From Spirochaetota bacterium (lineage in GTDB: Bacteria > Spirochaetota > Spirochaetia > Treponematales > UBA12059): DNA of 64,000 nucleotides. The position numbers and the translations under genes are program-made. Below, one piece after another: positions 35,338 to 43,953 of this stretch. The notes under the pieces are model-generated. The model worked only from the letters and a program-made list of their open reading frames with translations, searched no databases and was not told where the DNA came from. Numbering within the stretch: the first letter of the stretch is position 1; every line of letters starts with the position of its first letter. Where the stretch lies: contig JAKLDN010000004.1 in NCBI GenBank assembly GCA_022703505.1, forward strand, positions 248,001 to 312,000, read 5' to 3'.

Positions 35338-35366
35338 TTGCATCGCGATTCTCCCGGTGGTACTAT
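35338..35366 (+). promoter_or_regulatory. kdd promoter
   Basis: TTGCAT (35338-35343), 17 bp and TACTAT (35361-35366) read towards the dehydrogenase gene, leaving a leader that carries AAGGAGG. Confidence 0.5.
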
Positions 35367-35393
35367 CCCGGGGAACCCGAAAGGAGGCCGTCC

Positions 35394-36434
35394 ATGTCCA
35401 GGGGAATGGGATGCCGCTACGGAAGCCACCGGGTCCTCGAGCCCCGGGGGATCCTCCCCCAGCCGGCTATCCGGCTCGACAATTCCACGGAGATCTACGA
35501 CAACGAGGTGCTGATCGACGTAGGCACCCTGAACATCGACTCCGCCAGCTACACCCAGATCCGGGCGGCCTGCGGGGGCGACGCGGACCGGATGAAGGAC
35601 ATGATCCTGGGCATCGTCCGGGAGCGGGGCAAGATGCAGAATCCCGTGACCGGCTCCGGGGGCATGCTGGTCGGCACGGTCCGGGACATCGGCCCGGCCT
35701 TCCCGGACAAGAAGCTGGCGGTCGGGGACCGGATCGCGACCCTGGTGTCCCTCTCCCTCACCCCCCTTTCGATCGAAAAGATCCTCCGGCTGGACCCCGA
35801 GAGCGACCAGGTGGACGTGGAGGCCCGGGCGATCCTCTTCGAGAGCGGGATCTATGCCCACATGCCTCCGGACCTGCCGGAAAAGCTGGCCCTTGCGGTC
35901 CTGGACGTGGCGGGAGCCCCCGCCCAGGTGGACCGGCTGGTCAAGGAGGGCGACACGGTCTGCATCATCGGCGGGGGCGGCAAGTCCGGGGTCCTCTGCT
36001 GCTACCAGGCCATGAAGAACACGGGGCCCTACGGCAAGGTCATCGTCGTGGAGTACTCCCCGGAGAACGCCCGCAGGATCCGGGACATGCGCCTGGCCAC
36101 GGACGTGATCGTGGCGGACGCAACGAACGCCATCGACGTGTACCACAGGGTCCTCGAAATCACGGGTCCCCGGGGTTGCGACGTGACCATCAACAACGTG
36201 AACGTCCCGAACACCGAGATGACCTCCATCCTGATCACCAAGGGCCAGGGGCTCATCTACTTCTTCTCCATGGCCACGTCCTTCACCAAGGCGGCCCTGG
36301 GCGCCGAGGGTGTCGGCAAGGACATCGAGCTGATCGTCGGCAACGGCTACGCCAAGGGCCACTCGGACCTGACCCTGAACATCCTGCGGGAGTCCGCGGA
36401 GATCCGTGCCCTGTTCGAGAGGCTGTACGTGTAG
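35394..36434 (+). CDS. kdd: L-erythro-3,5-diaminohexanoate dehydrogenase
   Basis: A 346-residue NAD-dependent enzyme of anaerobic lysine fermentation that oxidatively deaminates 3,5-diaminohexanoate to 5-amino-3-oxohexanoate. It has the characteristic N-terminus (GCRYGSHRVLEPRGILPQPA), VGTLNIDSASYTQI, the Rossmann loop VCIIGGGGKSGVLCC and GCDVTINNVNVPNTEM. Its usual partners (aminomutases, Kce, Kal) are not next to it. Acetoacetyl-CoA-handling genes lie 22 kb away. AAGGAGG stands before the ATG at 35394. Confidence 0.9.
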   Translation: MSRGMGCRYGSHRVLEPRGILPQPAIRLDNSTEIYDNEVLIDVGTLNIDSASYTQIRAACGGDADRMKDMILGIVRERGKMQNPVTGSGGMLVGTVRDIGPAFPDKKLAVGDRIATLVSLSLTPLSIEKILRLDPESDQVDVEARAILFESGIYAHMPPDLPEKLALAVLDVAGAPAQVDRLVKEGDTVCIIGGGGKSGVLCCYQAMKNTGPYGKVIVVEYSPENARRIRDMRLATDVIVADATNAIDVYHRVLEITGPRGCDVTINNVNVPNTEMTSILITKGQGLIYFFSMATSFTKAALGAEGVGKDIELIVGNGYAKGHSDLTLNILRESAEIRALFERLYV

Positions 36435-36444
36435 ATGACCGGAC

Positions 36445-37134
36445 TCAACGGATCACCGCCGCTCCCCGGGCGATCCGCAGGAACGTAAGGCCGAAGCGGA
36501 TCGAGAAGACGTACCAGGGTACGAGGGACAGCAGGGAGAACACCAGGCCGACCGTCCCGGCGGTCGAGGGGACGGTCATGAGGAAGCCCGAGGCGAGCCC
36601 CCATAGGGCCGTGGTCCGGCCGAAGGTCCGGTCCCCCAGCATCCGGGCGGCCACCACGAGCAGGGCCACCCCGTTCAGGACATAGTAGACGTCGAAAGCC
36701 GTGCCCTGCCATTCCGCGATCAGGGTCCGTCCCGCGGCCAGAAGGGGCAGGCGGGCTTCGGCCCCGGTCCGTGCGTACTCGCCCGCCAGGGCGTACAGCT
36801 CGAAGGTCTTGTTGGACGCCGTGTAGACCGCGATCCCGATGAAGCCGAGCAGAAGCGCCGCCTGGAGGATGCCTTTGTGCCGCTCCTTGAGGACATGGTA
36901 GAACCCCAGGTAGATCACCGCGATCAGGATGTTGTCGACCAGGATGAAGAAATCGGCGTGGAAAAAACCCAGCAGGGGATTCGCGGCGAACAGCTCGAAC
37001 CATGCTTCCGGGGGCACCGGCATGGGGGTCAGGGCGAAGACCAGGATCTGGATCGGGATGATGACGAGCATGATCAGGGTCGCCGCGGACGCGGCGGCGT
37101 AGAGGGAACCGTAGCTCTTGCGGAAATCTTCCAT
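36445..37134 (-). CDS. Multi-pass membrane protein of unknown function (DUF4386-like)
   Basis: A 229-residue protein with six predicted hydrophobic segments, beginning with SLYAAASAATLIMLVIIPIQILVF and including a NPLLGFFHADFFILVDNILIAVIYLGFY stretch. It resembles DUF4386-type integral membrane proteins. It is divergent from a TetR regulator across a 94-bp gap containing two identical palindromes, so it is very probably the repressor's target. The ATG at 37134 is chosen because the frame upstream runs into the operators. Confidence 0.7.
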   Translation of the reverse strand: MEDFRKSYGSLYAAASAATLIMLVIIPIQILVFALTPMPVPPEAWFELFAANPLLGFFHADFFILVDNILIAVIYLGFYHVLKERHKGILQAALLLGFIGIAVYTASNKTFELYALAGEYARTGAEARLPLLAAGRTLIAEWQGTAFDVYYVLNGVALLVVAARMLGDRTFGRTTALWGLASGFLMTVPSTAGTVGLVFSLLSLVPWYVFSIRFGLTFLRIARGAAVIR

Positions 37135-37158
37135 CCGGTATACCTTCTGTATGGGATT

Positions 37159-37207
37159 CCCTAACATCGTTAGGGTAACCGAAGAATACTGCCTAACATC
37201 GTTAGGG
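37159..37207. promoter_or_regulatory. Paired TetR operators between the membrane protein and tetR2
   Basis: CCCTAACATCGTTAGGG (37159-37175) and CCTAACATCGTTAGGG (37192-37207) are near-identical palindromes with centres 32 bp apart, about three helical turns, in the divergent gap. They probably bind the adjacent TetR protein and control both genes. Confidence 0.75.
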
Positions 37208-37228
37208 TCAAGCCCCCAAGGAGGCTCC

Positions 37229-37852
37229 ATGGGAAGCGCGCCGGCTCGGGAGGGACCTCTTTCCAGGACGGAGCTGTTCGACCGGGCGCTGGCGATCGCC
37301 GACGCGGAAGGGCTGGAGGCCCTGAGCATGCGCAGGCTCGCCCGGGAAGCGGGGGTGGAGGCGGCCTCGCTCTACCACCACCTGCCGAACAAGTCCGCCC
37401 TCCTGGACGGCATGGTGGTGCGCATGCGGTCGGAGATGCGCCTGCCCGACCCGATCCCGGAGGACTGGAGGGAGCTTCTCCGGGCGATATTCCTGGAGTA
37501 CCGGCGGGTCCTGGCCGCCCACCCGAACCTCATGTCCCTGGCGGGACGCCGGGTCGAGTCGGATCCGGACAGCGGCCTAGTCTACCTCATCCGTCAGGGC
37601 TTCGAGCCGGAGGACGCGGTGGAGCTGTGGCAGTCCCTCCTGGCCTTCACCGTGGGATTTTCCGTCTTCAGCTCCGCCTACGCGGAAGGCGACGTAAGCG
37701 ATCTGCCTGCGGACCTGGCCGCCCGGATGTCCGAGTGGAGGGACGACACCTGCCGGAGGACCCTGGACGCGATCATCCGGACCTACGACGCCGGGCGCGT
37801 GCGAAGGGAACCGAGAAGTCGGCCTGCCGGCCCCTCGAAACCTCGCGAGTGA
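37229..37852 (+). CDS. TetR family regulator (TetR_C-type)
   Basis: A 207-residue repressor. The helix-turn-helix is SMRRLAREAGVEAASLYHHLPNKSALLDGMV (about residues 34-64), of the subgroup related to TetR itself. The C-terminal domain is helical with a hydrophobic ligand pocket region (LWQSLLAFTVGFSVFSSAY). AAGGAGGCTCC lies before the ATG. Two operator palindromes lie within 70 bp upstream, so autoregulation together with control of the divergent membrane protein is likely. Confidence 0.9.
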   Translation: MGSAPAREGPLSRTELFDRALAIADAEGLEALSMRRLAREAGVEAASLYHHLPNKSALLDGMVVRMRSEMRLPDPIPEDWRELLRAIFLEYRRVLAAHPNLMSLAGRRVESDPDSGLVYLIRQGFEPEDAVELWQSLLAFTVGFSVFSSAYAEGDVSDLPADLAARMSEWRDDTCRRTLDAIIRTYDAGRVRREPRSRPAGPSKPRE

Positions 37853-37942
37853 CACGGACATCCGCCGATCCTTCCTTGCGCCCCGGCGGAGGGCAGGGTA
37901 CAATCAAGAAGCAACGTATCATACCGCGGCAAGGAGGATCCC

Positions 37943-38125
37943 ATGGCCGGCAAGTTCGAATGGTTCAAGGACAAGAAGGACAAGTACCGGTTCCGGCTCA
38001 AGGCGGGGAACGGTCAGATCATCGCCACCAGCGAGGCCTACGAGACCAAGGATTCCTGCATGAACGGTATCGAGAGCGTCAAGAAGAACGCCCCGGACGC
38101 TCCGATCACCGAGGTCAAGGACTAG
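37943..38125 (+). CDS. YegP/DUF1508 family protein, 60 aa
   Basis: A single DUF1508 repeat: GKFEWFKDKKDKYRFRLKAGNGQIIATSEAYETKDSCMNGIESVKKNA. E. coli YegP carries two such repeats; a one-repeat form is common. Function unknown. AAGGAGGATCCC precedes the ATG, and two strong hairpins follow the stop. Confidence 0.88.
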   Translation: MAGKFEWFKDKKDKYRFRLKAGNGQIIATSEAYETKDSCMNGIESVKKNAPDAPITEVKD

Positions 38126-38130
38126 CCATA

Positions 38131-38194
38131 ATCTCCGCCGGCGATTCGCGCCCGGCGGAGATGTACGTCGCCTGGGCCGCGTTTCGACGCGGCC
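38131..38194 (+). terminator. Double hairpin after the YegP-like gene
   Basis: ATCTCCGCCGG/CCGGCGGAGAT (11-bp stem, 10-nt loop) is followed by GGCCGCGT-TTCG-ACGCGGCC, an 8-bp stem closed by a TTCG tetraloop. They separate two convergent units and may terminate both. Confidence 0.6.
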
Positions 38195-38198
38195 TCTC

Positions 38199-38432
38199 CT
38201 ACCCTCCCCCGGCCATCGAGAAATAACTCACCGTATCCCCGTCCTTCAAGGCTAGGCCGGGACCGGAGATCCTGTAGTTCACGGCGCACAGGAGCAGGGG
38301 GCGTGCGAGGATCGGGATCTTCAAGGCCCGATGCAGGTCCCGCAGCCGGGAGCCGGCGGGCAGGTCGATGAAGCCCCGCTCGTCCAGGACCGAAGGGTCG
38401 GCGTGCGGCGGGGCGTAGACCCGGATCCTCAT
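38199..38432 (-). CDS. MoaD/ThiS-like beta-grasp protein
   Basis: A 77-residue ubiquitin-like protein (MRIRVYAPPHAD...GFIDLPAGSRLRDLHRALKI...NYRISGPGLALKDGDTVSYF) ending in AGGG; the terminal Gly-Gly is the site where MoaD-type carriers are activated as thiocarboxylate. Placed last in a three-gene operon after an aldehyde oxidoreductase and a ferredoxin, it is probably the dedicated sulfur carrier for the pterin cofactor of that enzyme (inference). Its ATG overlaps the ferredoxin stop (ATGA). Confidence 0.8.
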   Translation of the reverse strand: MRIRVYAPPHADPSVLDERGFIDLPAGSRLRDLHRALKIPILARPLLLCAVNYRISGPGLALKDGDTVSYFSMAGGG

Positions 38433-38641
38433 TCCCCCATCCGGATCGCATCCACGGGGCAGGAGGAGGCGCAGATGCCGCAGCCCGTGCAATCCTCCCG
38501 CCTCGCGAGGTCCGGGTAGGCCTTCCGATAGGTATCCAGGCCCGTCCTGCGCAGCTCCAGGCAGGAGAAGGGGCAGGCCTGCACGCAGATCCCGCAGGCC
38601 ATGCAGGGAACGTAGTCGTAGTTCGGGTATTGCTTAGCCAT
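38429..38641 (-). CDS. 2[4Fe-4S] ferredoxin
   Basis: A 70-residue electron carrier with two cysteine clusters: CMACGICVQACPFSC and CTGCGICASSCPVDA. It overlaps the end of the aldehyde oxidoreductase gene by 8 bp and the start of the MoaD-like gene by 4 bp, so all three are coupled. It is the obvious electron acceptor of the oxidoreductase. Confidence 0.9.
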   Translation of the reverse strand: MAKQYPNYDYVPCMACGICVQACPFSCLELRRTGLDTYRKAYPDLARREDCTGCGICASSCPVDAIRMGE

Positions 38642-40640
38642 GGGTGTACTCCAGCCCCGGCAGGGCGGAAAGGCCGAGGGATTCGAAGGTTTCCCGGGTC
38701 GGCAAGCCCGTCTCCACGTCCCAGCCCCAGGCCCGGCGATACTGCCGGATCATCTCGTCGATCCGCAGGGTGACTCCCCGGTTGTGCCCCTCCGATGCGG
38801 GGGGGATGCCCGAAGCCCGGTCGTGCATGCGGAAGGCCCGGACGTCCACCCCGTGTTTGGCGTTGAAGGCCTGGCGGAGGGTCTGGATTCGCTTGCCCGC
38901 TTCCATATACTCGTCCGGCGTCCGGTTCCAGCCCGTGGCGGCGTTCAGGTACTCGAAGATCGGGAAGTGCTGGACCCCCATGAGCATGGCGTAGTAGCAG
39001 GAACCCGTCCCGTCCACCAGCATCTTGAAGGCCGTCATGGCCACGTTCCGCAGGGCTTCCGTCTCCGTGGGCTCGAAGTCCTGGGACTTGGGGTGGATCC
39101 GCACCTTCGGGGCCCAGGACACGTAGTCCCAGAGGGAGGACTGGGAGTAGTACAGGTTCCCGCTGGTGGTGTGGCGGCCCGGGGTGGGATCCGCGCTGTA
39201 GGTCACCCCCATCATCGGGTCCACCCGGGGATCGTGCATGGGGAGTTCCTGGCCGCCTGCGTGCACGGCGAAGCGCTCCGAGCCCTTGCCGATCCGCTCG
39301 GCCGCGAGCTTCGCCCCGTCCGCCAAAAGATCCCCGATCCCTTCCCGGGCGCAGATTTTCTCCACCAGGGCCTCGATCGCCCGGGCGTTCCCCCAGCGGA
39401 GCTCCAGGCCTCCCGTGTCCGCGGGGGTCAGGATCCCGTTCTCGAAGCACTCCACCGCGAAGGCGACCGTACCCCCGACGGAGATGGTGTCCAATCCGGC
39501 GCGGTTCAAGGTGTCGTTGATCCGGAAGATCGAGTCCAGGTCCTTGTTCAGGACCAGGCCTCCGAAGGCCATGCAGGTCTCATACTCCGGCTTGTGGGTG
39601 TGCTCCCCGTTCCCTCCGGAGAGGTCCCGGATGTCGCAGACCCCGCCGCAGCCCAGGATGCAGGCGTAGCAGTGGTACTTCCGGACCTCCCGCCTACGGA
39701 TGCGGTCCGGGTTCAAGGCGCGGTACGCGGGGAAGTCCTTGACCGAACCGTCCCAGTTCTTGACCGGGGAGTCCCCGTTGGTCATGCCGTAGGTGTTGTT
39801 CATGATGGAGCCGAACTTCTTGAACATCATGGCCGAGAGCATCCCGTCCAGGGGCACCGCGCTGGGAAGCCCTCCCATGAGGCCTCCCATGATCGGGAAG
39901 ACGGCACCCGTGAAAAGCCCGGGCAGGTTGGCCTTCCGTACCGTGGAGGCGAAGACGCCGGAGAGGCGCTTCATCCCCTCGGGATCCGAGGGACGGACCG
40001 CCCGGGTCCCCGCCAGGACCAGGGCCTTGAGGCGCTTGGATCCCATGACCGCCCCGACCCCGGACCGGGCCGCGTACCGCCCCAGGTCGTTGGAGATCCC
40101 GGCGATCCGGGAAAGCTTTTCCCCGCCCGGGCCGATCACCGCCACCTCGGGCTTCTTCTTGCTCCCGCCCTCCGCCTTCAGGTGGTCCCGGATCAGGGCC
40201 TTCTCCGCCTCCACGGCGTCCATGCCCCAATAGGCGGCGGCGTCCCGGATTTGGGGACCCTTGTTGTCCACGTAGACGTAGACCGATTCCGGGGAGATGC
40301 CCCGGAAGAAGATCGCGTCGTAGCCGCACTGCTTGATGGCGGGAGCCAGGGTCCCCCCGCAGTTGGAGTCCCCCCAGCCCCCGGTGAGGGGGGACTTGCA
40401 GACCGCCATCCAGCGGCCGGTCATGAAGGAGCCCGTGCCGGTCAGGAGGCCCGAGGTGAAGCCCAGGATGTTGTCCGGTCCCAGAGGGTCCGCGCCGACG
40501 GGTATGTGCCGGTACAGGTAGTACGCCCCCAGCCCGACTCCGGACAGGAGGCCCTCGTACACCGTCTCCGGGATGTCCTGGGAATCCCAGGTTCCCTTCG
40601 ACAGATCGATCAGGAGCACCTTGCCGAGATACCCTTTCAT
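38634..40640 (-). CDS. aor: Aldehyde:ferredoxin oxidoreductase family protein (tungsten enzyme)
   Basis: A 668-residue protein of the AOR family, which oxidises aldehydes to acids, or reduces acids, with a tungsto-bispterin cofactor and ferredoxin. The N-terminal domain shows LLIDLSKGTWDSQDIPETVYEGLLSGVGLGAYYLY and PLTGGWGDSNCGG; the [4Fe-4S] ligands sit in HCYACILGCGGVCD (C-x2-C-x3-C) with a later Cys. It lacks a signal peptide. Ferredoxin and MoaD-like genes follow in the same operon. The physiological aldehyde is unknown; amino-acid-derived aldehydes fit the fermentative context (inference). Confidence 0.9.
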   Translation of the reverse strand: MKGYLGKVLLIDLSKGTWDSQDIPETVYEGLLSGVGLGAYYLYRHIPVGADPLGPDNILGFTSGLLTGTGSFMTGRWMAVCKSPLTGGWGDSNCGGTLAPAIKQCGYDAIFFRGISPESVYVYVDNKGPQIRDAAAYWGMDAVEAEKALIRDHLKAEGGSKKKPEVAVIGPGGEKLSRIAGISNDLGRYAARSGVGAVMGSKRLKALVLAGTRAVRPSDPEGMKRLSGVFASTVRKANLPGLFTGAVFPIMGGLMGGLPSAVPLDGMLSAMMFKKFGSIMNNTYGMTNGDSPVKNWDGSVKDFPAYRALNPDRIRRREVRKYHCYACILGCGGVCDIRDLSGGNGEHTHKPEYETCMAFGGLVLNKDLDSIFRINDTLNRAGLDTISVGGTVAFAVECFENGILTPADTGGLELRWGNARAIEALVEKICAREGIGDLLADGAKLAAERIGKGSERFAVHAGGQELPMHDPRVDPMMGVTYSADPTPGRHTTSGNLYYSQSSLWDYVSWAPKVRIHPKSQDFEPTETEALRNVAMTAFKMLVDGTGSCYYAMLMGVQHFPIFEYLNAATGWNRTPDEYMEAGKRIQTLRQAFNAKHGVDVRAFRMHDRASGIPPASEGHNRGVTLRIDEMIRQYRRAWGWDVETGLPTRETFESLGLSALPGLEYTHG

Positions 40641-40725
40641 GCCTTACCCCCGGGTCGACGGATCCTCGCCGCCCCACGGGCGAATGATACGCGATCCCGA
40701 AGGCCGGCGCAATCCGGGCAAGGTT

Positions 40726-41151
40726 CTAAAGAAAGATGCCTACAAGCCAGACAGCCAGAAGTATCCAGACGATTCCGAAGACCACGGCGGCCAGAGTGCC
40801 CGCGGGCGTCCGGACCCGCTCTCCCTTCGCCAAATGCCGCCAGGCATCCCTGCGGCAGCGGGCGGCGACCTCGGGGGGAATCATCCGCAGGGCCAGGACG
40901 ATCAGGGCCGGGACGATGATGAGGTCGTCCAACTGGCCCAGGAAGGGGATGAAGTCCGGGATGAGGTCGATCGGGCTGACGGCGTAGGCGATGGTGACCG
41001 CGATGACGGCCTTGGCCGGGAAGGGGGTGGCGGGATCCTTCCAGGCCAGGAAGATCGCCCAGACCTGGCGCTTCAACCGGGCGGCGCGCCGCTTCAGGCG
41101 GGCCCAGCGGGAAAAGACGGGGCGGCTGTCGTTCACGGCATCGGTCTCCAA
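40726..41151 (-). CDS. YkvA family (DUF1232) membrane protein
   Basis: A 141-residue protein with the DUF1232 core AVTIAYAVSPIDLIPDFIPFLGQLDDLIIVPALIVLAL and a C-terminal membrane helix (AAVVFGIVWILLAVWLVGIFL). The N-terminus is basic and rich in Arg. Function unknown. It is separated by 85 bp from the aldehyde oxidoreductase gene on the same strand. Confidence 0.88.
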   Translation of the reverse strand: METDAVNDSRPVFSRWARLKRRAARLKRQVWAIFLAWKDPATPFPAKAVIAVTIAYAVSPIDLIPDFIPFLGQLDDLIIVPALIVLALRMIPPEVAARCRRDAWRHLAKGERVRTPAGTLAAVVFGIVWILLAVWLVGIFL

Positions 41152-41248
41152 GGTTCAAGCACGCGGGATCCTATCACGGCGCACCGGGGAAGGCAACATC
41201 GGGTCCCGGGGCGCGCTATACTCTAAGGATATACATTAGGAGGCCGAA

Positions 41249-41455
41249 ATGGCGGACAATGTCGATTTCCTGGTCAAGGGCATCCCGAACGCACTGCTCG
41301 CGATGTTCCGGGGCTTGTGCTCCATCAACGGCAAGACCGAGGGCGAGGGGGTCATCGACCTCATCATCGAGCACATCGACAAGAACTTCTCCGGGGACAA
41401 GGCCAACTTCAAGAAGGTCGTGGAGGAGTACCGGGCCGGGAAGAAGAAAAAATAG
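41249..41455 (+). CDS. Uncharacterised small protein, 68 aa
   Basis: A lysine-rich, mostly helical protein (VDFLVKGIPNALLAMFRGLCSINGKTEGEGVIDLIIEHIDKNF) ending in GKKKK. The first half resembles a ribbon-helix-helix type segment, but I cannot assign a family. It has a clear AGGAGG ribosome binding site and a TATACT box at 41217-41222, so it is a real, separately expressed gene. Confidence 0.7.
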   Translation: MADNVDFLVKGIPNALLAMFRGLCSINGKTEGEGVIDLIIEHIDKNFSGDKANFKKVVEEYRAGKKKK

Positions 41456-41571
41456 CCGTCGGGATTCCGGCCGATCCGGCTTTCCCTGGATTCCCGTTCC
41501 TCCATCCGTTATCATCGATCCGGAGGGACTTCCGCGGACCGCGAGCGCGGTAGTCCGCGGCGGGAGGCGAC

Positions 41572-42261
41572 ATGAAGGGGATATCGGTCCTCCTGGTCGA
41601 GGACGAACCCGGAATCTGCCTGACCCTGGGAGACCGCCTGGCCGCGGAGGGGTACGGGGTCACGGTGCGGAACGACGGCGTCTCCGGGGAGGCGGCGGCC
41701 CGGGCCGGAGGCTTCGACATCCTCCTGCTGGACCTGAACCTCCCCGGCCGGGACGGGCTTTCCCTCTGCCGAAACCTCCGAAGGGACGGATTCGCGGCTC
41801 CGATCCTCATGCTGACCGCCCGGGACGGGGACGCGGACATCGTCGCGGGACTCCGGGAGGGTGCCGACGACTACCTTCCCAAACCCTTCGACCCCTCGGT
41901 GCTCCTGGCCCGGATGGAGGCCCTGCTCCGGAGGCCCCGGTCGCTGATCTGGGACGGGCGGGATCCGGTCATCCGGTTCGGACCCTTTTCCCTGGACCGG
42001 GAGAGGGGTGAACTCCTCCGGGAAGGCGAGCCCGTGGAGTTGAACGCCCGGGAGTACGGCCTCCTGGAGTACCTGGCCCTCCGGCCCGGAAAGGTCCTAC
42101 CGCGCAGGGAACTCCTGGAGCGGGTCTGGGGGCGCGGGGACGGGGACCGGACGCGCACCGTGGACATGCACGTGGCCAAGCTCCGTTCCCGCCTGGGGGA
42201 GGCGGAAAAGCCCCGGCACATCGTGACCGTCCACGGCCGGGGCTACCGCTTCGAAACCTGA
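41572..42261 (+). CDS. OmpR/PhoB family response regulator (orphan)
   Basis: A 229-residue two-domain regulator. Receiver domain: acidic EDEP, phospho-acceptor Asp in ILLLDLNLPG, Thr in LMLTARD and Lys in LPKPFD. C-terminal winged helix (about 130-229) with ELNAREYGLLEYLALRPG and HIVTVHGRGYRFE. No histidine kinase gene is adjacent, as the next gene (ilvD) is convergent with only 2 bp between the stops, so its partner must be elsewhere. Confidence 0.93.
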   Translation: MKGISVLLVEDEPGICLTLGDRLAAEGYGVTVRNDGVSGEAAARAGGFDILLLDLNLPGRDGLSLCRNLRRDGFAAPILMLTARDGDADIVAGLREGADDYLPKPFDPSVLLARMEALLRRPRSLIWDGRDPVIRFGPFSLDRERGELLREGEPVELNAREYGLLEYLALRPGKVLPRRELLERVWGRGDGDRTRTVDMHVAKLRSRLGEAEKPRHIVTVHGRGYRFET

Positions 42262-42263
42262 AT

Positions 42264-43922
42264 CTAGTCTAAAACCGCGCCCCGGACGCCGGAGGTCACG
42301 ACCTTCCGATACCGGTTCAGGAAGAGGCTGTCCACGGTCTGGACGTAGGGCTTCCAGGCCGCTTTCCGGCGCTCCAGTTCCGCGGCGTCCACCTTCAGTT
42401 CCAGCTTCTTGGCGGGGATATCGATGGAGATGATGTCCCCCTCCTTCACCAGGGCGATGGGCCCGCCCGCGGCGGCTTCCGGGGAGACGTGGCCGATGGC
42501 CGCGCCCCGGGAGGCTCCGCTGAAGCGTCCGTCCGTGATCAGGGCCACCGTCCGGTCCAGTCCCATGCCCGCCAGGGTCGAGGTCGGGGAGAGCATCTCC
42601 CGCATGCCGGGACCGCCCCGGGGACCCTCGTAGCGGATCACCACCACGTCCCCGTCCTTGATCTTCCGGGCCTTGATGGCCGCGAAGGCGTCCGACTCGT
42701 TGTCGAAGACCCGGGCCGGGCCGGAGTGGACCATCATCTCCGGAAGGACCGCCGCCTGCTTGACGATGGACCCGTCCGGGGCCAGGTTGCCCTTCAGGCA
42801 GGCCAGGCCGCCCTGGGCGTGGTAGGGCCGGTCGAGGGGCCGGATGACTTCCTCGTCCCGGACCCGGGCGCCCGCCAGATTCTCCGCCTGGGACATGCCC
42901 GTGACGGTCCGGCAGGATCCGTCGACCAGGCCCGCGTCGAGCAGGCGCCTCATGACCGCCTGGACTCCGCCGGCCCTGTACAGGTCCTGGATGTGGTAGG
43001 GACCCGCGGGGGACAGGGAGCAGAGGTGGGGCACCCGGGCGCCGATCTCGTTGAAGATCTCCACGGGAAGCTCCAGGCCCGCGGCCCAGGCGATGGCCGG
43101 CAGGTGCAGGGCGGTGTTCGTGGAGCCCCCCAGGGCCAGGTCCAGGGCCACGGCGTTCTCGAAGGCCTTCCGGGTCAGGATGTCCCGGGGCCGGGTCCCC
43201 TGCTCCACCAGCTTCATGATCGCCACGCCCGCGTCCTTGGCCAGGCGGTCCCGCTCGGCATAGACCGCGGGGATGGTGCCGTTCCCCGGAAGGCCGAGTC
43301 CCAGGCCCTCCATCATGCAGTTCATGGTGTTGGCGGTGAACATCCCCGCGCAGGAGCCGCAGCCCGGGCAGGCCGCGTTCTCCACCTCCCGGAGCTCCGC
43401 CTCGTCCGCGGTGCCCGCCATGACCTTGCCCACGGTCTCGAAGACGGTGTTGAGGTCGATGTCCTTGCCGTTCCGGATCCCCGCCAGCATGGGCCCGCCG
43501 GACAGGACGATGGAGGGGATGTTCAGCCGGGCCGCCGCCATGGCCATGCCGGGGATGATCTTGTCGCAGTTGGTCACCATCACCAGGGCGTCCAGGGCGT
43601 GCCCCTGGGCCATGACCTCGATGGAGTCCATGATGAGCTCCCGGCTGGGCAGGGAGTACTTCATCCCCTCGTGGTTCATGGCGATGCCGTCGCAGACCCC
43701 GATGACGGGGAATTCCAGGGGCAAGCCGCCCGCCGCGTAGACCCCGGCCTTGACGGCCTCGGCCAGGCGCTTCAGGTGGACGTGGCCGGGAATGATGGCG
43801 TTGTAGGCGTTCACCACTCCGATCCAGGGCCGCTCGATCTCCCAGTCCGTGTACCCCGACGCCTTCATGAGGGACCGGTGGGGAGCCCTCTCGATGCCTT
43901 TTTTCGCGGAATCGCTTCTCAT
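42264..43922 (-). CDS. ilvD: Dihydroxy-acid dehydratase
   Basis: A 552-residue Fe-S dehydratase for valine, isoleucine and leucine synthesis. Cluster and active-site motifs are present: [28 protein letters not shown] and [14 protein letters not shown], with the Mg-binding region near [19 protein letters not shown]. The ATG at 43922 is preferred over an upstream GTG (43943) because AAAGGAACG lies at good distance. The neighbouring TRAP genes start on the same strand 31 bp upstream of this start. Confidence 0.94.
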   Translation of the reverse strand: MRSDSAKKGIERAPHRSLMKASGYTDWEIERPWIGVVNAYNAIIPGHVHLKRLAEAVKAGVYAAGGLPLEFPVIGVCDGIAMNHEGMKYSLPSRELIMDSIEVMAQGHALDALVMVTNCDKIIPGMAMAAARLNIPSIVLSGGPMLAGIRNGKDIDLNTVFETVGKVMAGTADEAELREVENAACPGCGSCAGMFTANTMNCMMEGLGLGLPGNGTIPAVYAERDRLAKDAGVAIMKLVEQGTRPRDILTRKAFENAVALDLALGGSTNTALHLPAIAWAAGLELPVEIFNEIGARVPHLCSLSPAGPYHIQDLYRAGGVQAVMRRLLDAGLVDGSCRTVTGMSQAENLAGARVRDEEVIRPLDRPYHAQGGLACLKGNLAPDGSIVKQAAVLPEMMVHSGPARVFDNESDAFAAIKARKIKDGDVVVIRYEGPRGGPGMREMLSPTSTLAGMGLDRTVALITDGRFSGASRGAAIGHVSPEAAAGGPIALVKEGDIISIDIPAKKLELKVDAAELERRKAAWKPYVQTVDSLFLNRYRKVVTSGVRGAVLD

Positions 43923-43953
43923 CTCGATCGTTCCTTTCTTCACGGCGGATCCG

